From Paenibacillus methanolicus (GTDB lineage: Bacteria > Bacillota > Bacilli > Paenibacillales > Paenibacillaceae): a DNA stretch of 64,000 nucleotides. The translations under genes were made by a program, and so were the position numbers. Where the stretch lies: assembly GCF_008124765.1 (NCBI RefSeq), contig NZ_VNHS01000010.1, positions 248,001 through 312,000 on the forward strand, written 5' to 3'. Each line of letters opens with the position of its first letter. Positions within the stretch are counted from its first letter, which is position 1. Under the pieces are notes generated by a model. It did no database searches. It had not been told where the DNA came from and saw nothing but the letters and a program-made list of their open reading frames with translations. This document shows positions 31,685-39,861 of the stretch, piece by piece.

Positions 31685-33334
31685 TTGCTCGCATTGAATC
31701 GAATCGAAGTCACACTGAATTGGAAGCGATACAGCTGGCTTGCGGCCGTAAGCGCGATCATCTATGTGCTGGTCCAAATCGTGCCGGCCACCGCGGGCGC
31801 CTTCTTCGGTACCGGATCCGAGCAGGTCATCGCCAAATCGGAGGCCGAACGGCGAGCCGCAGCCTTCCTGACGGAACAGTTCGGCCAAACGCCGAACTCC
31901 GCGCACGCGTACCATCAATCCGATAAGCTGCTCTACGGCTATTTGGCCAAAGAAAAGCTAATGGATGATTACGGGGACCGGTACGACCGCGATTTTCCGA
32001 CGGATACGTATCAAGTGACGTCGACCTTGTCGGGCGGGGATGGCGGCGACTTGTACGTCTACATCCATATGGAGAGCGGTAAAGTGGTGGGCTGGCACAA
32101 GCCGCACGCGGCCGACGCGGGGCTTCCGGAACCGGAGCAGCGCATTGCGGCGGCGGTCGAATTCGCCATCGAGCAAGGCTTCAAGCGCGATTCGCTCAAA
32201 GCGCAGAAGCAGCTGACCCGGGAGGGCGATGTTCGGCTGGACGTCGCCGGCGAAGCGATCGGCGAGGCGAAGCTGTCGCTCCTGATCGGCACCGAATCGA
32301 ACGGTAATGGCGGCATTCTGGTAACCAGGTACTCCCCCGCTTTCCAGGTGCCGGCCGATTATGAAACGTACGTGGATAAACAGGATTCGCTCGCTTCTTC
32401 GTTATCGCTGTTCGGCAGCACGCTCATGTCGCTCGTCTTGTTCATACTGGCCGTTATCTATGCCGCGCTCTATCGCAAGCATACGTCGTTCGTTCGAGGG
32501 TGGCTGCTGGCCGCGATCTTCCTCGGGTTTTATTTGATCAATAACTTCAACATGACCGACGGACTGGCGGCAAGCTTCGGCGAGATGGAGAACGCCCGCA
32601 CCGTCGCGCTGGTTGGCATGGTGATCCAAAGCTTCATCACCGTCGTCATGGCCGCGTCGGTCTACTTCTCGCTCGTGGGCGGAGACGGCCTGTGGCGTTC
32701 CATGGGATGGCAGCTGTGGCCCAGAAGCAGGGAGCAAGGCTACGGCGAGCATATGTGGAACAGCATGAAGCTCGGCTACCTGCTCGCGTTTATTCTGCTT
32801 GCGGTGCAGACGGTCATTCTGCTCATTCTCGAAAACGCGACGGATGCGTGGTCCACGACCGATGTCATGCAGTCGCCCTACAACTTCGGCGCGCCGTGGC
32901 TGTTCCCGCTGTTGGCGTGGTGCGCGGCCATCTCCGAGGAAGCCGTGTTTCGCTTCTTCGCGATCGGCCTGCTGAAGAAGTGGCTGCGCAGCACGTTCGT
33001 CGCGGCGCTGATCCCGACGGTCATCTGGGCGCTTGGCCACGTGACGTACGCGATCTACCCTTCGACGACAAGACTTATCGAGCTTACGCTTCTCGGTCTT
33101 CTATTCAGTTATTTCTTCCTGCGTTTCGGCTTGGCCGCGGTCATCTTCGCGCACGCGATCTTCGACTCCGTCATGATGGCGATCTCGCTTATGTTCCTTG
33201 GCCAGCCGGTTAACATCGCGCTTGGCATCTTCTACATCGTGCTCCCTATCGGCGTCGCTGCCGTATTGCGGAGAATGGGCGCGCGAAAAGGGAGGAAACC
33301 GCCCCTCACGGTTCCTCCCTCAACGCTTCAATGA
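31685..33334 (+). CDS. CPBP-family intramembrane metalloprotease
   Basis: The 549-aa membrane protein has one N-terminal helix (residues about 18-40) and a 200-residue extracytoplasmic region with two repeats resembling small beta/alpha folds (KSEAERRAAAFLTEQFG; EQRIAAAVEFAIEQGF). About eight helices follow from 245. The CPBP/Abi catalytic motifs lie in the last third: EEAVFRFFAIG (EExxxR), then a His in ALGHVTYA and HAIFDSVM. Family members are Rce1-like glutamic or metal proteases. It starts at TTG 31685 after AAAGGCGGG, or at TTG 31694, which has better spacing. Its 3' end overlaps the convergent uvrC by 29 bp. Confidence 0.85.
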   Translation: MLALNRIEVTLNWKRYSWLAAVSAIIYVLVQIVPATAGAFFGTGSEQVIAKSEAERRAAAFLTEQFGQTPNSAHAYHQSDKLLYGYLAKEKLMDDYGDRYDRDFPTDTYQVTSTLSGGDGGDLYVYIHMESGKVVGWHKPHAADAGLPEPEQRIAAAVEFAIEQGFKRDSLKAQKQLTREGDVRLDVAGEAIGEAKLSLLIGTESNGNGGILVTRYSPAFQVPADYETYVDKQDSLASSLSLFGSTLMSLVLFILAVIYAALYRKHTSFVRGWLLAAIFLGFYLINNFNMTDGLAASFGEMENARTVALVGMVIQSFITVVMAASVYFSLVGGDGLWRSMGWQLWPRSREQGYGEHMWNSMKLGYLLAFILLAVQTVILLILENATDAWSTTDVMQSPYNFGAPWLFPLLAWCAAISEEAVFRFFAIGLLKKWLRSTFVAALIPTVIWALGHVTYAIYPSTTRLIELTLLGLLFSYFFLRFGLAAVIFAHAIFDSVMMAISLMFLGQPVNIALGIFYIVLPIGVAAVLRRMGARKGRKPPLTVPPSTLQ

Positions 33335-35309
33335 TTTGGGCGGCGAGCTTCTCGCCGATCGACAGCGGCCGGAAATCTTCGATTCCGGCCTCTTTGATTT
33401 TCTTGATCGAGCCGAAATGCTTCAGCAGCGCCTTGCGCCGCTTCTCCCCGATGCCCGGGATCGCGTCCAGCCTGGAGGCGATCATCGACTTGGCCCGCTG
33501 CTCGCGATGGAACGAAATCGCGAACCGGTGCACCTCGTCCTGAATGCGCTGCAGCAGATAAAATTCCTGGCTGTCGCGCGCCATCGGCACGATCTGCGGC
33601 GGTTCGCCGGTCATCAGCTGCGCCGTCTTATGCTTGTCGTCCTTGACGATGCCGCAGACCGGAACCGACAAGCCGAGTTCGTGCTCCAAAATCTCCAGCG
33701 CCGCGGATATCTGGCCGCGGCCGCCGTCGACGACGATCAGGTCCGGCAACGCAAGTCCTTCCTTCAGCACCCGTTCGTAACGCCGGCGGATGACCTCGCG
33801 CATCGTTTCGTAATCGTCCGGCCCTTGAACCGTCTTCACCTTGTACTTGCGGTATTCGTTCTTGTCCGGCTTCCCGTCGATGAAGACGACCATCGCCGAG
33901 ACCGGATTCGTCCCTTGGATGTTGGAGTTATCGAATGCCTCTATTCGGCGGACATGCGGCAGGCCGAGCGCGTCGGCGAGCCCTTCGGCCGCCTTGCTCG
34001 TGCGCTCCTCGTCGCGTTCGATGAGACGGAATTTCTCGTCCAGGCCGACCTTCGCGTTGTTGCTCGCCATCTGGACGACATCGCGCTTCTTGCCCCGCTG
34101 CGGCATGAACACCTTCACCTTGAGCCACTTCTGCAATGCCCCGCGGATCTCGTCCGCCGGGCTGCCGGCAGGCGCCTCGTCTTCTTCGTCCGCCTCCGCG
34201 GAAGGAGAAGGAACGTCCGAATACGGCGCGGCATCGCCCGCTTCCGCCGTAACCGCCGCTTCGGCTTCGGCCTCCGCCGTCCCGTCCGCTTGTTGGCCGT
34301 CCGCGATTGCGGATTCGGGCGTCTCCGGCGCGGACGGCAGCAGAATTTCCCTCGGGAGCGCCGGATTCTCGCTGTAATATTGGGTGACGAACGTCATGAA
34401 ATCATCGTACGCTTCGCCGTAATACGGGAACATCGAGACGCGCCGCTCGATGAGCTTGCCGCCGCGCATGTACATGATTTGCACGCACATCCAGCCTTTG
34501 TCCACCGCGAAGCCGAACACGTCGCGGTCCATCGCGTCGTTGAGCGTGATTTTCTGTTTCTCCATGATCGCGTCGATCGCCATGATCTGGTCGCGGAATT
34601 CCTTGGCCCGCTCGAATTCGAGCGATTCGGCGGACGACTCCATCTTCCCTTGCAGCATGCGTCGCACCTCGTCGTGCCCGCCGTTAAGGAATTTCGCGAT
34701 CTCCTGCGTCATCGCCTCGTACGTCCCCGGCTCGACGTCGAATTCGCACGGCGCGACGCACTGGCCCAGATGATAATACAAGCACACCTTGTCGGGCAGC
34801 GTGCCGCATTTGCGCAGCGGATAGAGGCGTTCGAGCAGCTTCATCGTCTGCTGGGCGGCGTATGCGTTCGGATACGGACCGAAATATTTGCCTTTGTCCT
34901 TGATCACTCGCCGCGTAACCTCCAGCTTCGGGTGCTTCTCGCTCGTGATCTTGATATACGGGAACGTCTTGTCGTCCTTGAGCAGCACGTTGTACCGCGG
35001 ATGGTACTGCTTGATCAGATTGCACTCCAGAATGAGCGCTTCCATGTTGCTCGAGGTGACGATATATTCGAAATCGCGGATTTCCGAGACGAGGCGCTGC
35101 GTCTTGCCGTTATGGCTGCCGTTGAAATAAGAGCGGACGCGGTTCTTCAGCACTTTCGCCTTGCCCACGTAAATAATGGTGCCGTCCGCGTTCTTCATCA
35201 GGTAACAGCCCGGCTGATCGGGCAGCAGCGCCAGCTTGCTGCGAATGTGTTCCTCCGCCTGCTTCCTGCTCGACTGCTTCTGGCTAACGGTTCCCTCGTG
35301 ATGCTCCAT
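33306..35309 (-). CDS. uvrC: UvrABC excinuclease subunit C
   Basis: The 667-aa protein makes both incisions in nucleotide excision repair. Order: GIY-YIG nuclease (residues 28-105, CYLMKNADGTIIYVGKAKVLKNR), Cys-rich region (KCGTLPDKVCLYYHLGQCVAPC), UvrB-binding UVR motif (about 208-243), RNase H-like endonuclease (about 430-590, with DNSNIQG and VDGGRGQ), and helix-hairpin-helix (about 615-665, IPGIGEKRRKALLKHFGS). An unusual Ala/Glu/Asp-rich, Pro-containing insertion at residues about 325-385 sits between the UVR region and the C-terminal nuclease; typical UvrC is about 590-620 aa. The RBS is GGGAGGGGG. Confidence 0.97.
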   Translation of the reverse strand: MEHHEGTVSQKQSSRKQAEEHIRSKLALLPDQPGCYLMKNADGTIIYVGKAKVLKNRVRSYFNGSHNGKTQRLVSEIRDFEYIVTSSNMEALILECNLIKQYHPRYNVLLKDDKTFPYIKITSEKHPKLEVTRRVIKDKGKYFGPYPNAYAAQQTMKLLERLYPLRKCGTLPDKVCLYYHLGQCVAPCEFDVEPGTYEAMTQEIAKFLNGGHDEVRRMLQGKMESSAESLEFERAKEFRDQIMAIDAIMEKQKITLNDAMDRDVFGFAVDKGWMCVQIMYMRGGKLIERRVSMFPYYGEAYDDFMTFVTQYYSENPALPREILLPSAPETPESAIADGQQADGTAEAEAEAAVTAEAGDAAPYSDVPSPSAEADEEDEAPAGSPADEIRGALQKWLKVKVFMPQRGKKRDVVQMASNNAKVGLDEKFRLIERDEERTSKAAEGLADALGLPHVRRIEAFDNSNIQGTNPVSAMVVFIDGKPDKNEYRKYKVKTVQGPDDYETMREVIRRRYERVLKEGLALPDLIVVDGGRGQISAALEILEHELGLSVPVCGIVKDDKHKTAQLMTGEPPQIVPMARDSQEFYLLQRIQDEVHRFAISFHREQRAKSMIASRLDAIPGIGEKRRKALLKHFGSIKKIKEAGIEDFRPLSIGEKLAAQIIEALREEP

Positions 35310-35465
35310 CGGTCTCCCCCTCCCGGAACGTATGACTTATGACTTCTCTCCCTCACAACCATCGTCCATTATTGTACCATACCGAACGGTTGTTTGCTCC
35401 TGCGGGAAGGCCTTCCGGGCCGGTAAAGTTTCGCATTTCGGCCGAGAATAATTGGCAGGTTCGGC

Positions 35466-35495
35466 TTTACTTTTAATTTGATTGTTGGGTATACT
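35466..35495 (+). promoter_or_regulatory. Promoter of the 48-aa membrane protein gene
   Basis: TTTACT (35466-35471), an 18-bp spacer and TATACT (35490-35495) lie 36 bp before the start codon. Confidence 0.5.
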
Positions 35496-35531
35496 AGGGA
35501 AAGCAATCTTTGCGCGAGGAGGAAGTTAGCA

Positions 35532-35678
35532 ATGGAGAACGTAAGAGATCCGCGCGAGCACTACAATGAAGAACCGCGCAACGACCTGTTCGACCTCATG
35601 TTCGGATTCGGCGGCTTCTTGGGTTTCATGACGCTCGTCTTTGCGGTCATGGTCATCATCAAGTTTGTCATCTCCTAA
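35532..35678 (+). CDS. Small single-span membrane protein (YqzM-like), 48 aa
   Basis: ATG 35532 follows GAGGAGG at 9 nt. The product begins MENVRDPREHYNEEPRND and continues with one hydrophobic helix (residues about 22-47, ending VMVIIKFVIS). The layout of a short charged N-terminus with an RND-type turn and a C-terminal helix ending IKFV resembles the YqzM family of Bacillales; this is by eye and moderate. Function is unknown. It has its own promoter and terminator. Confidence 0.7.
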   Translation: MENVRDPREHYNEEPRNDLFDLMFGFGGFLGFMTLVFAVMVIIKFVIS

Positions 35679-35693
35679 TCGCCCGATTAGGAC

Positions 35694-35732
35694 AAGGCTC
35701 CCGGCGCTTGCGCGCTCGGCGGGCCTTTTTTA
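35694..35732 (+). terminator. Terminator of the 48-aa membrane protein gene
   Basis: A GC-rich stem pairs GGCTCCCGGCGC with GCGCTCGGCGGGCC (small mismatches) and ends in T6 at about 35726-35731. Confidence 0.8.
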
Positions 35733-35775
35733 ATGCGGCTTCGAGCGCGCCGATGACGTTTGGTCTTTCCAGACG

Positions 35776-35805
35776 TTGACAAACCGCCCGAAGCTGGCAT
35801 ACAAT
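35776..35805 (+). promoter_or_regulatory. Strong promoter of the rsgA leader
   Basis: A perfect TTGACA (35776-35781), an 18-bp spacer and TACAAT (35800-35805) lie about 415 bp upstream of rsgA. Confidence 0.85.
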
Positions 35806-35836
35806 GCAACTATTAAACGAAGGAGGCTGATGTCAT

Positions 35837-35917
35837 ATGAGAAAACCATCGATTGCCATGTTTCTGTCGGTTGGACGCTCCGGGCAGCAGTCTCTACGGA
35901 ACAACTCGATTGGCTAA
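35837..35917 (+). CDS. Possible 26-aa leader peptide upstream of rsgA
   Basis: ATG 35837 follows AAGGAGG at 10 nt, directly downstream of the strong promoter. The frame encodes MRKPSIAMFLSVGRSGQQSL and six more residues and ends in TAA about 60 bp before the first terminator hairpin. Placement between promoter and terminators suggests translation-coupled attenuation; no homologue is recognised. Confidence 0.45.
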   Translation: MRKPSIAMFLSVGRSGQQSLRNNSIG

Positions 35918-35978
35918 CGTTTATTTGTCATGCCTACATTCATTGGCGGCATGACGGCTTAACGCGCGTCAGTCCATG

Positions 35979-36020
35979 AAGCCGCAGGAGACCGCCGACC
36001 CGGTATCTTGCGGCTTTTTT
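35979..36020 (+). terminator. First leader terminator upstream of rsgA
   Basis: AAGCCGCAGGAGACC pairs with GGTATCTTGCGGCTT (35979-35993 and 36002-36016), followed by T6-7. It is a complete intrinsic terminator inside the leader. Confidence 0.85.
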
Positions 36021-36146
36021 GTTGTTGTTCCGGGCATCTGCCGGGCGTACGGCCATCCCATGGTCCGATCACGCGCCCTGCCAAGTGGCGAGCAGAAGCG
36101 TTACCGCAGCATCAGCAGACGGCGTACCCTAGCATGGTGCGCCTAC

Positions 36147-36176
36147 AAGCCGCAGGAGATTTTTCCTGCGGCTTTT
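36147..36176 (+). terminator. Second leader terminator upstream of rsgA
   Basis: AAGCCGCAGGA pairs with TCCTGCGGCTT (36147-36157 and 36164-36174), followed by U5. Its 5' arm is identical to the first terminator's. A hairpin GGCGTACC/GGTGCGCC at 36121-36143 abuts it and could be an alternative fold. Confidence 0.85.
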
Positions 36177-36221
36177 TGTCTTTTTCCAAACCCAAACCAC
36201 CCAATTAAAGGAGCCATCCAC

Positions 36222-37340
36222 GTGAACCCTAATACGAATCAACCGAACGATCCAACGAATGCGCGGCAGACGCTGAAAACCTATGGCTGGAGCGCTCACT
36301 GGCAGCATCAAATCGAGTCGTTCCCGCGCGAAGCCGGGCTCGTCCCCGCTCGCGTCATCGCCCAATATTCGCACCAATACCGGATCATCGCCGAAGACGG
36401 CGAACGCTCGGCCGAGGTCAGCGGCAAGTTCCAGTACGACGCCGCTTCGCGCGGAGACTTCCCGGCCGTCGGCGACTGGGTGCTCGTTCAGCCACTTGCG
36501 GGCGAGGCGCGCGCGATCATTCATGCCGTCCTGCCTAGACGCTCCGCGATGATGCGCAAAGCGGCGGGTCCCAGCGTGCACGAGCAGATCATTGGCGCCA
36601 ACATCGACACGCTGTTCGTCGTCTGCGCGCTCAACGACGACTTCAACCTCCGCAAGATCGAACGCTATCTGATCGCGGCCTGGGACAGCGGCGCATCGCC
36701 CGTCGTGCTGCTGACCAAAGCGGACCTGTGCGACGAGGTCGAAGCGCGGATCGCCGCCGTCGAAGCCTCCGCGCCCGGCGTACCCGTCCATGCCGTCAGC
36801 GCCCTGCAAGGGCAAGGCATCGAACAACTGGTCGGCTATTTGACGCCGGGCGGCACCATTGCCGTCACGGGATCTTCCGGCGTCGGCAAATCGACGCTGC
36901 TGAACAGCTTGGCCGGCGGCGATCGGATGCGCGTGCAGGGCATTCGCGAGAGCGACGCCCGAGGACGTCATACGACGACCCATCGCGAGCTGTTCCCGAT
37001 CCCGGGCGGCGCCGTCATGATGGATACGCCGGGCATGCGCGAGCTGGCGCTGTGGGAAGCCGAGGACGGGCTGCAGGAGGCCTTCGCCGACATCGAGGCG
37101 CTCGCGGCGGATTGCCGGTTCCGCGATTGCCGGCACGAAGGCGAATCCGGATGCGCCGTCCGCCAAGCCGCGGACGAAGGCGCGCTAGACGCCAAGCGGC
37201 TGGCTAGCTACCGCAAGACGAGCCGGGAGCTGGCGCATCTGGCCCGCAAAGAGAACAGCGCGAGCAAGCGCCAGCAGAAGACCGCGTCCAAGCGCGCAGC
37301 CGCGCCGAGATCGCGAGGACCGGTTGCATGGGAGGAATGA
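36222..37340 (+). CDS. rsgA: Ribosome small-subunit biogenesis GTPase RsgA
   Basis: The 372-aa circularly permuted GTPase has an OB-fold (residues about 40-110), then motifs in G4-G1-G3 order: TKAD (165-168), GSSGVGKST (217-225), DTPGMRELAL (about 265-275). A C-terminal zinc finger follows (CRFRDCRHEGESGC, C-C-H-C). It releases late assembly factors from the 30S subunit in a GTP-dependent way. It is longer than B. subtilis YloQ (about 298 aa) because of N- and C-terminal extensions; the basic tail may bind rRNA. In-frame codons back to 35976 cross two terminators, so GTG 36222, 8 nt after AAAGGAG, is the start. This genus may carry another rsgA elsewhere. Confidence 0.92.
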   Translation: MNPNTNQPNDPTNARQTLKTYGWSAHWQHQIESFPREAGLVPARVIAQYSHQYRIIAEDGERSAEVSGKFQYDAASRGDFPAVGDWVLVQPLAGEARAIIHAVLPRRSAMMRKAAGPSVHEQIIGANIDTLFVVCALNDDFNLRKIERYLIAAWDSGASPVVLLTKADLCDEVEARIAAVEASAPGVPVHAVSALQGQGIEQLVGYLTPGGTIAVTGSSGVGKSTLLNSLAGGDRMRVQGIRESDARGRHTTTHRELFPIPGGAVMMDTPGMRELALWEAEDGLQEAFADIEALAADCRFRDCRHEGESGCAVRQAADEGALDAKRLASYRKTSRELAHLARKENSASKRQQKTASKRAAAPRSRGPVAWEE

Positions 37341-37357
37341 TCCTCTACGCCCATAAG

Positions 37358-37396
37358 GAGCATGGCCGGATACGCTGGCCGTGCTCTCGCGGGCCG
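37358..37396 (+). terminator. Probable terminator of rsgA
   Basis: The stem GAGCATGGCC/GGCCGTGCTC (37358-37367 and 37377-37386) is followed by GC-rich bases and a T4 at about 37395. It is imperfect as a terminator. Confidence 0.45.
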
Positions 37397-37517
37397 TTTT
37401 GGCGAAGGAACGAGGCGTCTGTTTGCGGTTTGCAGCCGCCCTTCGGTCCAGATGTCGCCCTGGCCGCGGGAGAACTTTCGAACGCACGCCAAAAAACGCC
37501 CGGCTATCGTCTCCATC

Positions 37518-37616
37518 AAGGTGAAACGACTAGCGCCGTCTATCGCGGCGATGTGCGTTTCATTCCGGAGAAATACAAGGTGATTATAAGCACGAAACTT
37601 ATAAATTCTTGTATTT
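37518..37616. repeat. Family B hairpin repeat, copy 2, plus adjoining hairpin
   Basis: 37518-37572 matches the copy at 27612 (GAAACG...CGTTTC closing stem). It continues into AAATACAAG/CTTGTATTT with an inner TTATAAG/CTTATAA stem (37572-37616), which resembles the hairpin that follows the family A element at 31615. The rest of the 37341-37660 gap holds no supported gene. Confidence 0.7.
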
Positions 37617-37660
37617 GGACGAAGCTCGGGCGCTAGGCAAGCAAAACGCAGGGACAATCG

Positions 37661-37867
37661 CTAGCCATTGACGGCCTTCAGCTTCTCGGCTTGCGATTGC
37701 GGCTGCTGGCGGCTACTGGCGGCATCGAAGCGTTTGCGCTCCGTGCGGTCGATCTGCACGACGCGGCCATCATGCACCGTAATGAGAACCGAACCGTACT
37801 CCAGGCCGTTTACTTGCGACGAAATACGCTCCAACCACTCTTGATCGAGTACCAAAGGCTTTGCCAT
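37661..37867 (-). CDS. DUF2292 / YezD-family small protein
   Basis: The 68-aa cytosolic protein has the core LERISSQVNGLEYGSVLITVHDGRVVQIDRTERKRF, typical of the YezD/DUF2292 family in Firmicutes. Its role is not established; it is often found next to sulfur-uptake genes, as here where it follows cysA by 29 bp. ATG 37865-37867 follows GGAGGG. The C-terminal 20 residues are Gln/Ser-rich and disordered. It is probably the last gene of the sulfate-transport operon and shares its control. Confidence 0.82.
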   Translation of the reverse strand: MAKPLVLDQEWLERISSQVNGLEYGSVLITVHDGRVVQIDRTERKRFDAASSRQQPQSQAEKLKAVNG

Positions 37868-37896
37868 TGTATATCCCTCCAATTTGTAATTTACGG

Positions 37897-38967
37897 TCAA
37901 ATGTGCACCGGCAGCGGATCGACTTTAAGCGGATTCTCCACCATGACCGCGTTATGATCGGTAACCACGTAGATGCGATGTATAAGGACGGACACTTCTT
38001 CGCCCGGCTGGATCGGCTCCTGGTCAAGCGAGCGATGGGCGGCGAGTCGGTTGCCCCCGAGGTCGATCTCCAGCTCCAGATGAGCGCCGCGGAAGAAGAC
38101 GCGACGTACGGTCCCTTTCGCCGAAGCGGACGGCGTCGTCATTTCGTGCGGCCTTCCCGCCTCGACGAACTCCGGCCGGATAATCGCCCTCCCTGTCTCG
38201 GGAAGGGCAATGTCGCCGAAGCCGACGAGTTCCCTGGGCTGCGCGATGATCTGGGACTGCCCGATGAACCCGGCGACGAACGCGGTCTTCGGCGCCGTAT
38301 AGACGTCGACCGGCGTACCCTGCTGCTCGAGCCGTCCCTGCTGTACGATGAGCATTTCGTCCGCGACTTCGACCGCTTCGTCTTGGTCGTGGGTGACGAA
38401 GATGGACGTGATGCCGATCGTCTCGATCAGCTGCTTCAACCAAGTCCGGAGCTCCTTGCGCACCTTGGCGTCGATGGCCGCGAACGGCTCGTCGAGCAGC
38501 AGCAGCTCGGGTCTTGGCGCCAGCGCCCTGGCGAAGGCGACGCGCTGCCGCTGTCCGCCGGAGAGCTGATGCGGGTAGCGTTTCTCGAAGCCGCGCAGCC
38601 CGGTTAGATCGAGCAGCTCGTTCACCCGCTCCGCGATTTCGGCTTTCTTCGCCTTCCGAATCGTCAGGCCGAACGCGATGTTGTCGAACACGTTCATATG
38701 TTTGAAGAGCGCATAGTTCTGGAAGACGAAGCCGATGCCGCGCTCCTGCGGCGCGACGTCGTTGACGCGTTTGCCGTTAATCAAGATATCGCCGGTATCC
38801 GGCGTCTCCAGGCCGGCCAAGATGCGCAGCAGCGTGGATTTTCCGCCGCCGCTCGGACCGAGCAAGCCGATCAGCTTGCCGCGTTCGATCCCGAAGCTGA
38901 CGTCCGACGCCGCCAAGTGTCCGCCGTATGCTTTGGAGACGTTTCGCAGCTCAAGATGCAGTCCCAT
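37897..38967 (-). CDS. cysA: Sulfate/thiosulfate ABC transporter ATP-binding protein
   Basis: The 356-aa ABC ATPase has Walker A GPSGGGKSTLLRIL (residues about 35-48), signature LSGGQRQRVAFARAL (about 138), Walker B LLLLDEPFAAID and the switch His in IFVTHDQDEA. The C-terminal TOBE-like domain (about 285-356) and the sequence around DVAPQERGIGFVFQNYALF match the CysA subgroup. It energises sulfate import with CysT and CysW. Its start overlaps the cysW 3' end by 17 bp, showing tight coupling. Confidence 0.94.
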   Translation of the reverse strand: MGLHLELRNVSKAYGGHLAASDVSFGIERGKLIGLLGPSGGGKSTLLRILAGLETPDTGDILINGKRVNDVAPQERGIGFVFQNYALFKHMNVFDNIAFGLTIRKAKKAEIAERVNELLDLTGLRGFEKRYPHQLSGGQRQRVAFARALAPRPELLLLDEPFAAIDAKVRKELRTWLKQLIETIGITSIFVTHDQDEAVEVADEMLIVQQGRLEQQGTPVDVYTAPKTAFVAGFIGQSQIIAQPRELVGFGDIALPETGRAIIRPEFVEAGRPHEMTTPSASAKGTVRRVFFRGAHLELEIDLGGNRLAAHRSLDQEPIQPGEEVSVLIHRIYVVTDHNAVMVENPLKVDPLPVHI

Positions 38968-39847
38968 TAGCCTCGCCCCCCTTGGCTCTCTGCGCGGATT
39001 TCCATTCGACGAAGCTCTTGACGCCGAGCGTGATCAGCGCCAAAAACACGAGCAGCGACGCGACCGCAAACGACGCGGAGAATTGATACTCGTTATACAA
39101 AATTTCGACGTGCAGCGGCAGCGTATTCGTCTCGCCCCGGATGTGGCCGGAGACGACCGAGACGGCGCCGAACTCGCCCATAGCCCGGGCGTTGCACAGA
39201 ATGATGCCGTACAGGAGGCCCCACTTGATGTTCGGCAGCGTGACACGGAAGAAAATTTGCCAGCCCTTCGCGCCGAGACTCGCCGCCGCTTCCTCCTCCT
39301 GCACCCCTTGAGCCTGCATGAGCGGAATCAACTCGCGGGCCACGAACGGGAACGTGACGAAGGTGGTTGCCAGCACGATGCCGGGCAGCGCGAACAAGAT
39401 TTGAATATCATGCGAGTCCAGCCAAGGGCCGAACCAGCCCTGCGCGCCGAACAGCAGCACGAAGATGAGACCCGATATGACCGGCGAAATCGAGAACGGC
39501 AGATCGATAAGCGTTATGAGGAAGTTCTTACCTCTGAATCGAAACTTCGTTATTGCCCAAGCGGCCGCGATGCCGAACACCGTATTCAGCGGCACCGAGA
39601 TCAGCGCGGTTATGAGCGTCAGCTTCAGCGCCGCCACGGCGTCGGGATCGGTAATCGATGCCCAGTACAAGTTCACGCCCTGCTGGAACGCCTCGACGAA
39701 CACCGCGACGAGCGGCAGCAGTACGACGAATCCGAGGAAGAGCAGCGCGATGCCGGTTAGCAGCCAGCGGACGATCGGCTTCTCCGTGACATGCTTCGGC
39801 CGAACGGAGGCGCTATCGGACAAATGAGCGGTTACGGCTCCTGCCAT
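38951..39847 (-). CDS. cysW: Sulfate ABC transporter permease CysW
   Basis: The 298-aa permease has six transmembrane helices and the ABC inner-membrane loop EEEAAASLGAKGWQIFFRVTLPNIKWGLLYG, which contacts CysA. The CysW subtype is supported by YWASITDPDAVAALKLTL near the N-terminus. It forms the heterodimeric channel with CysT. ATG 39845-39847 lies 9 nt after AAGGAGG; 16 earlier codons are unlikely. The gene is 15 bp from cysT. Confidence 0.93.
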   Translation of the reverse strand: MAGAVTAHLSDSASVRPKHVTEKPIVRWLLTGIALLFLGFVVLLPLVAVFVEAFQQGVNLYWASITDPDAVAALKLTLITALISVPLNTVFGIAAAWAITKFRFRGKNFLITLIDLPFSISPVISGLIFVLLFGAQGWFGPWLDSHDIQILFALPGIVLATTFVTFPFVARELIPLMQAQGVQEEEAAASLGAKGWQIFFRVTLPNIKWGLLYGIILCNARAMGEFGAVSVVSGHIRGETNTLPLHVEILYNEYQFSASFAVASLLVFLALITLGVKSFVEWKSAQRAKGGEANGTAS

Positions 39848-39861
39848 AGACGGTAACCTCC

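Noticed and set aside
33198..35342. 714-codon plus-strand frame opposite uvrC
   Set aside because: Antisense shadow; Arg/His-rich text without domains, whereas UvrC has every expected motif on the other strand.
35976..36221. 82-codon N-terminal extension of RsgA
   Set aside because: The extension runs through two intrinsic terminators and does not resemble RsgA; a GTG with AAAGGAG at 36222 fits the family.
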